The position numbers were made by a program, and so were the translations under genes. Shown here piece after piece: positions 34,736 through 45,054 of a stretch of 64,000 nucleotides of DNA. Source of the stretch: Holothuria scabra (taxonomy: Eukaryota > Echinodermata > Holothuroidea > Aspidochirotida > Holothuriidae); contig CM074188.1 of NCBI GenBank assembly GCA_037179385.1, forward strand, positions 19,547,318 to 19,611,317, read 5' to 3'. The notes beneath the pieces were generated by a model that made no database searches, had not been told where the DNA came from, and worked only from the letters and a program-made list of their open reading frames with translations. How positions within the stretch are numbered: the first letter of the stretch is position 1; each line of letters begins with the position of its first letter.

Positions 34736-36562
34736 GATATCACCATCGCACGGATTCTTTGCTTGCCTAGGGCAAGAAAATCAAAAATGAGCAATTAACC
34801 TTCATTATGATCAGAAAATTACAACTTAAAATGTACCACTATCATTTTCTGGGCAAACATTTTGCTCATGTATACACTTGTACACTTGCGTCTTGTCGTA
34901 TAATCTGGCAATTGAAATCACCACATAACACTTTTGCAACTTTTGCCCAAATCCTCTACCATTTTTTAAAAAGTGTTGACTGAGAATGTTAAGCGAGGTC
35001 GAGGAAAAATTGTTTTATAAGCTGTCAGAATGAGCCGCAATTTTTGTAATCGTTTTGATTTTTTCATGAAAATTTTACTGTGACTGTAACGCGTTGTTTT
35101 GTTTTGACCAATTTTTGAAAGGAGTGAGGCACTCGCACTTTTCAGTGTAATTGAACAGGTCTTTCAGACTTTTTAAGACTCAAAACCTGATAACCACTGT
35201 TTCTATCGGGCACGATATCAGTGCTATACATACGGTATTATCGGTATGTTATGTTACAGATTAAAACGATTTTGCTAAGAACAAAAAATTTTCTGCCAAA
35301 AACAACTATTAGAAAATTTTCTCTGACGGACATTCATGCGGAACTTCACTTGAAACTTTCACGAGTTTTGAGAAAATGGGCGGAACTTTTCAGTTCACTC
35401 TTATCTGAAGTAGGCTTCGACAAATCCTGCACGCCTCACAGTCTGGGACAAGTTAGAGAAATTACACTGCTCAATGACGTATTAACCCTTTAAGCAAGTA
35501 TCACTGGCGATTCTCCACCATAGTAGATTTAAAGTGGATGGATAGATATGCATACGGATAAGGACATTAGAGGACGGCTAGCCCGATGAACTAGTAACGA
35601 AAAAAGAATTTGTGGGAGCCTGCCTGAAGCTAAATATTCTCGCTTTCTTTCACTCTTCTTCTTTTCCCTTTCTCTCCGCTTCTCCCTTTCTTCTTCCCTT
35701 AATTTTCCCTTTGTCAATCCGGTGGATTGAGCTGATTTTCCCGGTCGAACCAGTGAGGTGGGGATTTTGCTCCCTATCCCCGACAGATACAGTGCTGAGA
35801 TAGTGTCTTGAGGAGGATGAAGTTTAGACAGTTTTGTATGTCGGCTATGGGAATTGGAACTGTCTGGGGACTTGAGTAAGAGGATTAGGCCTTTAAAGGT
35901 CACGGGTATTCGCCTATCAGGCAGCTGCAAGGTCCGCACAATGGACCGTAAAACTCTTTCTAATGCACACTGTTATTTTCAACTCTTAAAATAAGAGTTG
36001 TAACCGACAACTTTCTGAGGTAGGCCTAAATCGGCAAAGAAGGAATAAGTTGACAAAAAGTTGCGAGATGGCATATAAAATTCCCGAAAATCATTGCTTC
36101 CAAATTGTTTTAATGATTTCTACTACCAATTACTTGCTGAATAATATATTATATTTTATTTATATGACCTGATAATAATGCGCTCGACTCAAATACAAGG
36201 CGACGTTTTCGTAAACTTTAATGTGTTTTTTTTTTCGATTATAATGTGGGGTATTCCTATTTATATGTCAGTCCATTTCACCGTATATTACGTACGGTAT
36301 TCTCTCGTACATTCTTCATTTCTCGCAATGTTTTAGGCATTCGTTTGTCATGAGAGCAATGGCTGATATGTTTAACCGGAAACGATATAAATGATCTAGG
36401 TTGGCTTTAAAATCAATCCAGCTACGAAAGATTGAGTTATTAAAGTTAGAGGCAGAAACTTTCCTCCCAATTTTGACCTCATTTTACGAGCCTAATTTGT
36501 ATTGATTTATCCAAGGCAAAAGTACTTTCGAAGAATACCTTTTAAAAAAATCTTTTAAGATT
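34736..36562. other. No gene recognised; CT-rich patch
   Basis: Contains a pyrimidine-rich run at 35640-35712. A 136-codon minus-strand frame at 35529-35939 includes its Glu/Arg/Lys-rich translation and shows no domain; I treat it as incidental. Confidence 0.4.
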
Positions 36563-36796
36563 CTAAGCAGACGAAGTTGCTTTGTTTTTATGGAGGAAAC
36601 GTAGGTGGTATATAAGTCGCACTGATTTGTGACGACATCGAAAGACAAGCTTAACGAAATCTATGGATTTTGATAAGGCCACGGTGAACCTAGATGAATA
36701 TGTAGAACCAGGGAGGAGGTATTCAACTCCCTGATCGAAGTTAGCATTGAAATACACAACACCATAGTGATTAAAACGGATGGATACATTAAACAT
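36563..36796 (-). CDS. Uncertain 77-codon open frame with a beta-strand pattern
   Basis: Alternating hydrophobic residues (NVSIRFNHYGVVYFNANF, then LLPGSTYSSRFTVAL and FVKLVFRC) faintly resemble the PLAT domain of lipases, where a Gly-Ser turn is followed by a strand and a VKF-type strand. No splice sites are evident, and the frame is short. It might be a single exon of a decayed gene or chance. Confidence 0.15.
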   Translation of the reverse strand: MFNVSIRFNHYGVVYFNANFDQGVEYLLPGSTYSSRFTVALSKSIDFVKLVFRCRHKSVRLIYHLRFLHKNKATSSA

Positions 36797-37576
36797 ATTT
36801 ACAGATTATATTACGGATGCGACTGTAGTCGAGTTTTGCAAGTTGTCGTAAGGTGGAATAGTGGTAACACGTAAGAAAAAAAAATGAAATATTAAAGCTG
36901 ATGGACCCCAGTTATGGTCGACTAAACAAAACCATCACTTGACTACTTGACTCTTGGATTCGTCTTTATAGGCATTACATGGTGCATGAACACGACAACT
37001 TATTACAGCAATGAACATAAAACAACAAAACCGTATAAAACACCATCAATCAGTTGGTCAAGAAGTGTTGATGGAGAAAATTTTATGAAGCTGTGATAGA
37101 CATAATGTCCACAAAATAAATTACCAAAGAGCTCAGATGTTATTGCTTGTTTTGGATAGTTTCTTTGCAATATAACACAGTGACTATATAGGTTTTGACG
37201 ACGTGCGCCTTTTTTGTGAGGAGGGGGGAAAGGGGGTCACCGTGGACAGTAAAAAAGATACACATGTGGAACAACATCTTTTAGTTTTAGTAGTATAAAA
37301 ACGTACGAATTTTAAAGTAAAGATTTCCTTGTATCAATTGCACTTATTTTGGACAATAAAGTAAAACTTAATAGGCCCAATTCCTTCATCCCAAACCAAT
37401 TCTCCTAACCTTCTTACTTAAGCCCCTCCTAATCCTTGGAGGTTTACAGGCTAGCTTTCTGCTCACTTGGGGTGTAACAAAAACGGGTCCATGAGTACCT
37501 TGTAGCCTTCTTCACTTAACAGGCAGCTGTTCTAATGAGATATCCTGTTTAATCGAGCCACTATTAGGCCTCCTTT

Positions 37577-38806
37577 TAGTGGCGTACGAAGGGGGAACCA
37601 TTGGGCCATGCCCCCCTCACAGATGCCATTTTTCATTGTCCTTAAAAATAAGTAGTTAAACTTTAGTAAAACAGATATTACTTCAAAAGATAGCATATGT
37701 GGCACCAGGTTGCATATGAGGACACCCAATTTTTCAAAAATTTTCAAAGGAGAAGGATTGTCTCTGCAAGTACGTCCCTCAGTGATGCCAATATTTTTAT
37801 TCCTACAAATAGGCAAATTCTGTCAAATTCCAATTTTTACTTTAAAAGGTAGACTCTGTTTCCCACTGGTGGCATCGATCAAAATAAATACAACATGTTT
37901 AGATTCTCTTTACAAGCATGAATACGCTATTTTTGACCATATGAGGGGTCTGATTTTTCGAAAAAATTTTACCCTCCGCGCCAACCAATGGTGGCGTTTC
38001 GCTCAGGCAAAATTCCATTTTGGGGTCAGATTACCCCTTAACTTTCTTTGCAGTTTGCGAACATATTTTGAAGGAAAGATTTTATTTGCAAACGACAAAA
38101 GAAGGTAGTGCCTGGGTAGATTCTTCGTATAAGTCTGGAAAATGCTATTTCCGGCCATCTGAGGGGTCTGATTTTTCGAAATTTTCTCTGCGCTCCGCGC
38201 CAACCAATGGTGGCGCTCCGCTCAGATAATCTTTATGACACTAACGTTTTGTGGCCAAGAAATACCACAAATCCTATACCGATCAATGCTCCTTTATTTT
38301 GACTCCTAAAAGTGTGCAAATTTAATGACAAGTTTTACTTCTACATGTAAAGACACAAAAGTTTCAGTTTTATCCTCATCTCATGAACCACCACGATTCA
38401 CCTTTTTACACTGTTCCTGTCAAGTCGAAAATCTTGCACCATTTTGCATCTAGGCTCCTTGAAAACGTCAAAAAATTTCCGGACATCCCTCCCCTTAGAC
38501 CATACTGCACCCCCCCCCCCCTTCAGAGAAATCCTGGGTACGCCACTGCGTTAATACATACAAATAAACCAGATATTGTTGACCAAAATGATATACTAAT
38601 ATACTTGAGCTGTTATTTCCAATTGCTCTATGTTTTACTTTAAGATTAAAAAATGCAGGTAATATTACATAATGACATGGTAATGTTGTTATACTTGTAA
38701 ATTTGCATTTTTTACATGAAATACATACACATTGACCGGGAAAAATTTGGGGGAAATTTCATACCTTTGCCCCCCTGGAAAAAATCCTAGCTACGCCACT
38801 GTTTAC
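37577..38806. mobile_element. hAT-like composite with two right ends
   Basis: Left end AGTGGCGTACGAAGGGGG at 37577 faces two possible right ends, CCTGGGTACGCCACTG (38529-38544) and CCTAGCTACGCCACTG (38785-38800). The body holds a 216-bp direct duplication: GAGGGGTCTGATTTTTCGAA and CTCCGCGCCAACCAATGGTG occur at about 37943/37974 and again at about 38160/38193. No clear target duplication. A related CTCCG..GCCAACTGATGGT..GCTCCGC piece is at 48934-48968. Confidence 0.55.
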
Positions 38807-41740
38807 ACATTCTTTCGAAATTCAAACTATCTGTTGCGGCAAATTTGCGAAATGTTTTCGAGTTCAAGTTATTCTATTAATCGCATCTGAACCATTAGAA
38901 ACTAAGTGATCATAGCAAAACATCATCAAACAGCGAAATCGACGAAACAAAATGTCCTTCCACTAAAAATTCATCTGTTGGATATAGGTTTTAAGTCAAC
39001 TTTCTAAACGATGCTCGTCCTGAAATACGATTCCATAGACAATGAAAGTAGTACCTACCATACATAGACGCAGCCACAGAGACTATGTAACTACCATATT
39101 TTATCGTATTCGAAACGCTGTGACATTATCTGATCATCGATAGTATATCGAATCTGTCCGCAATCAAAGTTAAGACACGGACATCCTGTGACGTCATCCA
39201 AAATTCGACATAGTTTTCATTGCATTTCCATGAGACGGCAGATCATCTTTAGATATTATCTCACAATGGCAAAAAAAAAAAAAAAAAACTGGCCGAGGGC
39301 TGACTGATAGCAAGCAGAGCTGGGAGGGACCATTACATGAATTGCCACCAAAAGCCCCTTCTCACCCGAGGGGTCGCAATTTTTTCATATGTCAGTTGCT
39401 GTCTAAAATATGGCCTTATAGGGATTATTCTCAACATATTTTGATATTTTGCTGTTTTCGTTTATCTTCCCTACATACAGCAATTACCGGAGACCTCTTA
39501 AAGTAATTAAAATGCACAAACCACCTACGGTATTTTGTCGTATTTTCCTTCAAAAGTGCATGTGTTTCGCAATTTTGTCCTCCGATCTACTTGTTGCTCA
39601 ACAACTCGACAAAAGGATGTAATTTAGTCCATTACTTAATTAGAAATGATTCAAAGACATGTGAAAGGATTTCTATTTGTGTGTGTGTTTTTTTTTCTTT
39701 CTTTTGAACGAAGTCTTAAACTCCGTGTAAACGGCTAAACGTTGTCAAAACATGATCATATACATTGCTATGATATTGCTAATAACAAAATGAATGACAA
39801 CGTTCAACACAATGTTTATTTTAAACGAAGTTGCTTGTTTCACCTACACAACATGTTTAAAGCAATAAAGTAATCGCTATAAATGCTTATTTCAAAACCA
39901 CAGCTTAATTTCACAATTTTTGCAAGTATTTTTCATGAAATTTCAATTTATAAATATTGAAAAATCAGGATAGACCATGCAGTGCCTGTTTTAAAACTGT
40001 ACAGTTTAGCGCGAAGAATAGTGTCACATGATTCTCAAGAGCCATTCATGAAATAGGTTAAAATACTACACTTATCGGAGATATCGGGGAGAAGTCTTTC
40101 CCCCCTTTAAATATTTGTAAGACGAGGTCCATGTATTATATGAACTAGGGTGAACGAGCGGTTCGGTTATGGACTGTCATTGTACTGGTCACCCTTTTCC
40201 TGTAAGATATTCAACAGGGGTTCATGCTTAAAGGGCAAAATCAGTCGCCCCAAACTTGTTCTGAAGCAGCAGCTAAACCGTACAATTTTCCACATGTTTC
40301 TCTTCAAAGTATTTTTTGAGAAAATATTAGGACGTTGAAATAATATATTCAAGGGTAATTCAAGGGTAAACCGCGCAGTTTTTCCTTGTAAATAGCACAT
40401 TTGAGGGCAAAAAATATTGTCACATGACTCACAAGAGCCAATCAAGAACTAGACAGTCTACTACACAGTTTCAAGTTGGGGGACTGCTAATGCCCTTTTA
40501 AAGGAAACTTAAGAACCCTGATATCAATCACAATGATAATATATCTTTCATATAGTGTTTGGCCAGAAAAATAATGTCATGCCGATTTGTTGTTTTTTTG
40601 TTGCTGAGAGGCCTTAGGAGGCCTTGCAGGAATGTTTTCCTATAGACACGAGACACTCGTATTCTCCCATGTGAATGTATTAACTCTCATTTATCTTTAT
40701 TTTTGTCTCGACTAACAATATGACTTTTAAAGCTCTTTCAAAGTTTCCTAAATATATTTTCATATAGAGGAGCTAGCTTATCCATCCATCTTTGTCGGGT
40801 TCGAGATAAATATTTTACGCTTGTGATCTCCTTTTGCCTCATTTAAAAAAGACAGATGCCGGTACAGTAACTAAACTTGCAGCAGAGGTATTAAATGACT
40901 TTCCATGAATTTTGCGAATGTAGTGAGAAAAAAGAGAGGAAAACAGGAAAAGTGAGACAATATGAAGAAGACCTGAAAAATAAAAGGTGTTTTATTCACG
41001 ATCGTGACTGCAACTCACGGATTAATGATGTACACAAGATGAATAAATCAAGATGACTTAGGACTATCGTTAGAAATAGAGGACGTACCACTGTACCATG
41101 AAATGGATTTTTTTTATTGTATTGAATTTTTTGCACTTTTATTTTGGAGGTTTTCAAAAAAGTAAATCTTATACCCAGAGCCCAAAGGGCAATGGGATTC
41201 CTTGCTGGATGTAATGAAATTAGCATAGCCTACAAAAAAATGAACTGTTACTTTGGGGACACCAGCAAAACCTTCAAAGTTGTAGGGAATGTTGACGACA
41301 TTCGGTTTCCAATTGAGATATATCTTGCACAAAATGGCTACCGCATTGCTTTTTGGAAGGTTACCCCTCTCTTTAACAGATCGATATAGTTGAGCCTTAT
41401 AAGCATGTGCATTCTCAAATTGAAATGGATTCCATTGACTGTTATTGTAAGCCGTTCGTTAAGTCCCAGGAAGACGATCCATAGGGTGGAATCTGATACA
41501 GGAGAAGGGCACCGACCAACCTTCACCGCACACGGGCACCGAAAAGTTATGTTTGAAGCTTAAAAGTGCATGACACCGTGTGGTACGCGCGAAGCGTGCA
41601 AAACTCTCTTCACGGTGGGAATTTACCCTAACTTCGTTATTTAGAGACGTGGAAACTCACCAAAAGTGACATAACTGGAAACGGATATAATAAAGATGCT
41701 GTTTCTTCGGCTTCGCAAGCAGCACCGTCAGGCAGACAGG
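38807..41740. other. No gene recognised; a diverged direct repeat
   Basis: A segment around 40020-40075 (GTCACATGATTCTCAAGAGCC) recurs at about 40421-40470 (GTCACATGACTCACAAGAGCC) about 400 bp further on. Near 41176 an AGAGCCCAAAGGGCAATGGGATTCCTTG piece resembles the GGTCA repeat left end. Frames here have no motifs. Confidence 0.4.
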
Positions 41741-41741
41741 C

Positions 41742-41811
41742 GGGTCGGGCGGGGGGGGGGGGGGAGTTGAGCACTTCGACCAGAGATTGTCATGCGAGGG
41801 GGGGGGGGGGG
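41742..41811 (+). repeat. G-runs able to form quadruplexes
   Basis: GGG, GGG and a G14 run at 41742-41764, then a second G14 run at 41798-41811, in a locally GC-rich patch. Confidence 0.7.
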
Positions 41812-42117
41812 CTCGTCTTCGTCCATTGTAATTTTGGTAAGACTCAGAGGAATATACCTCGAATATTCGAGGGATAAGTAGTATTTACACTAGCAAGGAG
41901 CCCTCGATAAGTTCTTGGGGTGGCGAAAAGTAAACCGAACAATTATCAGAGTCCACAATACAGGTGGTAATTAAAGTTATTGAACTCTCAAGTTGAGACA
42001 AGCTGAAGTTTTGACGAAATTCGTTGTACGAGTAAAGTTACTGTATATTTTCGAATATATTTACATCGCCGTCATTTTTCGCACGTTGCTTTCATCTTGA
42101 GGGGCTGCGTCGGTAAG

Positions 42118-42356
42118 GTTAAATAGTTGAAGAGGTTTTAAGGCTAACTTTCTCACCAAATGGTTTAAGTAGAGAAGGTCACGACCTATTTCCAGTTGTG
42201 GCTCACTTGCTTGTTTTCCCCTATTCCATATCTTTAATACTCAGCACCAGAAGGTTCCATGCTTAAAGTCTTCTGTATGACCTGGCTAAGACTCGAACTC
42301 CAGATCTCCCGGCTGCATGTCGGATGCTCGAACCACTACGCATGTGGTTACTTGAA
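42118..42356 (-). mobile_element. tRNA-derived SINE copy with clear tRNA-like head
   Basis: Minus strand. In the right part, box B (GAGTTCGAGT, 42291-42300) lies 3' of a head that reads GTAGTGGTTCGAGCATCCGAC and an anticodon-like arm. The body (AAGTCTTCTGTATGACC, CCATATC..., GTTGTGGCTCACTTGCTTG, GTCACGACC) and the AGGTTAAATAG tail follow. This and the copy at 62480 show that the family is tRNA-derived; the anticodon-like loop in the 62.5 kb copy would read TGC. Confidence 0.8.
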
Positions 42357-42475
42357 TAGTTTGTAACCCTAAACTTTCTGGTTTTAATCGAGTGGCCCAT
42401 GGCCTTTCCAGTTGTTGGGTGCTGGACGTTGTATCCCTGATCCATTGAATATCACACGTTACGGCAGCAGGTTAC
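42357..42475 (-). mobile_element. Second, diverged SINE body fragment
   Basis: GTTTGTAACCC..TCTGGTT, GAGTGGCCCATGGCC and CCAGTTGTTGGG echo the SINE body directly after the previous copy's head, so two copies lie in tandem. Confidence 0.45.
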
Positions 42476-42980
42476 ATTTTATAGTATTCTGTGTTACCCG
42501 TCCTGAAAATCAAAATCCGGGACCTTCCGAGTGGGAGTCGGATGTCCTACCAACTATATATAGACGTCGCACCTGAGAGGTTATGTGATGAGGACACCCT
42601 CTGCACATAATGTAGAATGCGAGGTACTATGCACTCTTTAGCTTTAATGTCAAAGCCAAAGACTGCACCAATTGGATAAGCCACTTTCACTACCATGAAG
42701 TCCTTAAAGACACTTAGCGTTTCCTTGGAAAAGTGAACTACAAGAAACCTCCACACAATAACAGGAAGAGAACGAAACTGTCGATTCAATAACATGTTTC
42801 TTTACTTTTATATCCATACGGAAAAAGAGAAGCTTGATTCTGGAGCATTAACATATAGAACCAACATATCTAGTGCGGTCTTGGTGTTTACCAGGTAAAG
42901 CAAAATAAAACGGAAGGCAACAGTTTCCAAAGCACGCTAAAACTGGTGTAAATTTAGAAGCAGAAAAATTTTAACAGAAT

Positions 42981-43178
42981 AGTGGCGTAGCCACGGGGTG
43001 GGTTTTGAGAGTTTAATTGAACCCCTCATGACCCAACCTTGCAATGCAAAAAACACCTTACATAGCGGTTTTTTCTTTTTATCCTTAGACCTTTCCCTCA
43101 TATCGTGCCCCAACCCCCCCCCCCCGCCAACCCATGACACCAAAACCCTCCCCATGACATAATCCTGGCTACGCGCCT
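42981..43178. mobile_element. hAT-like MITE, 198 bp
   Basis: AGTGGCGTAGCCACGGGG at the left and the complement of TCCTGGCTACGCGCCT at the right are inverted with small differences. It contains a C13 run near 43112-43125. No frame. Target duplication not resolved. Confidence 0.65.
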
Positions 43179-44238
43179 AACAATACATTGTTTAAAAACG
43201 TTTCTGGATTATTTGTGGTCATCTCCTTGAGTCAAACCGTAGCCAACGTTGACATGTAGTAAAATTAGGTCTTCCTTACCCGCACGGGAGGAGGTCTGCA
43301 TGACCCCGACTGCGGTCTTACCTAAGGGGCAGACGGATTACCGAAATGCGTACAGCACTGGGAAATTCGAAAAAAAACAACACTCGATTAAAACTGAAAA
43401 GGCCCAAATCTTCTAATTTAATCACTACCCACTTTGTTCTTTCATTTCATCCAAAGTGTAAGAACTTTCCTTTCTTAGTAAGTCTCAGCCTCACCACCAA
43501 ACCAAACTGCCAGGACGCCGGCACCCTAAGACAAGACAACACACAACAGTCTACTTTGGGTGAGTATACAGTGGTGCAGAGGAACTGAAACACAACCATG
43601 CACAACTGACACAGAAGTCAGAGTTGACCTACCAGATTAAGTGGAATTTGGGGAAGGGGTGGGAATTCCAGAGGGAGACTTTACAACTTCTTAACGCGTG
43701 GCCCATTATGTCGTAACTTGAGACATTTAAAAAACTTGATTTGAAAAATTTAAATTTTCGGAAACAGTGTCGCACATGTACTAATTCAAACCCCCACCAC
43801 ATTGAAAAATAATGTACGTCTATGATCTCTTAGAATTTCTTGCAAAATTTTACAAAATGATAAAAACTTACCCTTCAAATCACCTGTGCTAAGAGCACAA
43901 TATCCTCACACCAATATAACCTGGAAAAGATCATTAAATCCAACCCATTAGCGTCACAAGCTATATCCCACTGAAACGCACTGAACGTTGACCAATTAAA
44001 ACAATATTGGTAAGAGAAGACAGTCCAGTGTAAATGCTCTACTACCAGGGCATTTTAATAGTTGTTCCAAAAATGCACGGAATCAAGTCTAGATTTGTTT
44101 CGTACAGCCCTCTACTAGCACACACTCCGATTGGTTACTCCAAAATGCTCAGCTAATGTATGTTATTCAAGCTTGTATCTTTTGCCACATACACACAATA
44201 TGCGGACTTACTTCCCACACTTAATTGTTCCGAACTCA
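43179..44238. other. No feature recognised
   Basis: AT-rich; a plus frame at 43346-43588 (80 codons) has no motif. Confidence 0.45.
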
Positions 44239-44854
44239 TGCGTTTGTGCAGTGTGGTGAAGGATAACAGAATAAAAACTGAATAAGATGTGAAGCAGCCA
44301 ACTTGTTATTCTTTTCATACACAGGAAATAGGAAATATTTGGGCCGATCTGCAAGCTTCCTGAGCTGAAGTATGAAATAACTTCATCGAAAGAAATTTTG
44401 GGCAAAGGCTATAGAGAGGATGGACAAACCGGCTGATTTGAGGATTAATTCCCATAGCAATACGGGGGACTAAGGAATGGTAAAATGAACAAGAAGAGGC
44501 ACAAAATAATTTTGAGGTAGAAACCAGTCTGTACCTCTCGGCGTAATTAGTTTTACTTTACTCAAAGTTTGAAAAGGCAAAGAATGGGGGAGAAACGTAA
44601 AGAATGGGGAAGTGGGAATAATATGGTTGTAACATAGATGAATGGGAGGGGCTGAGGGTATAGGGTTACAAGGCTGAGTATAGACACAGGATGTAACGAT
44701 ATTCCAGGAGAATGGATCCAAAAAACACCTTCGAATTATTGCCCAACTTTTTAATCTGCCACACAAATAACGTTTTACCAGAACCAGGGGAGGACGGTAC
44801 GTTTTGGTAGAGTGCTTGTGACATGTGGGTGTATGCGACTTGTTTATCACTCAT
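44239..44854 (-). pseudogene. Possible broken packaging-type P-loop ATPase (Polinton/virus-like)
   Basis: Three fragments in the right order on the minus strand recall the FtsK/HerA-type packaging ATPases of Polinton-like elements. First, a Walker A motif PGSGKT (44771-44788) followed by LFVWQIKK. About 25 codons later the frame changes, and DPFSWNIV..CVYTQ appears in the next frame, resembling the hydrophobic Walker B-side strand with its Cys-Tyr-x-Gln word. Further on, LSILSIAFAQNFFR (near 44390-44436) has the QN sensor-like word, and then a segment with FPVYEKNNKLAASHL. There are several stops and frame changes, so it is not functional. The similarity is by eye and weak; a chance P-loop is a real alternative. 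Confidence 0.3.
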
Positions 44855-45016
44855 TTTACTGGATATATTAACTTTTTAAGTGATAGCAAGGAACGAAGTG
44901 ACCGATTGGCAACATATAAACCACACACCAAGACCTGTAACGAAGAGTGAACCGTTTACACAAAGGATGGCTAGACAATAATTTAATTTTAGCTATTATT
45001 TTCGAAGGGCGCATTT

Positions 45017-45054
45017 TTAGTTGCGGTGCCTGCCTTGCAGGCAACCGCAACTAA
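45017..45054. other. Long near-perfect hairpin
   Basis: TTAGTTGCGGTGCCTGC and GCAGGCAACCGCAACTAA pair over 17 bp with one bulged A and a 3-base loop; GCA and TGC extend it beyond a small bulge. Nothing else of this length in the window is as well paired. It may be a minimal MITE, the folded end of an element or a structured RNA. Confidence 0.8.

Noticed and set aside
35529..35939. 136-codon minus-strand frame
   Set aside because: The charged stretch comes from a CT-rich run; no motif supports coding.
44470..44850. 126-codon minus-strand frame as an intact gene
   Set aside because: The P-loop lies in a different frame, and both frames are interrupted; at most a pseudogene.
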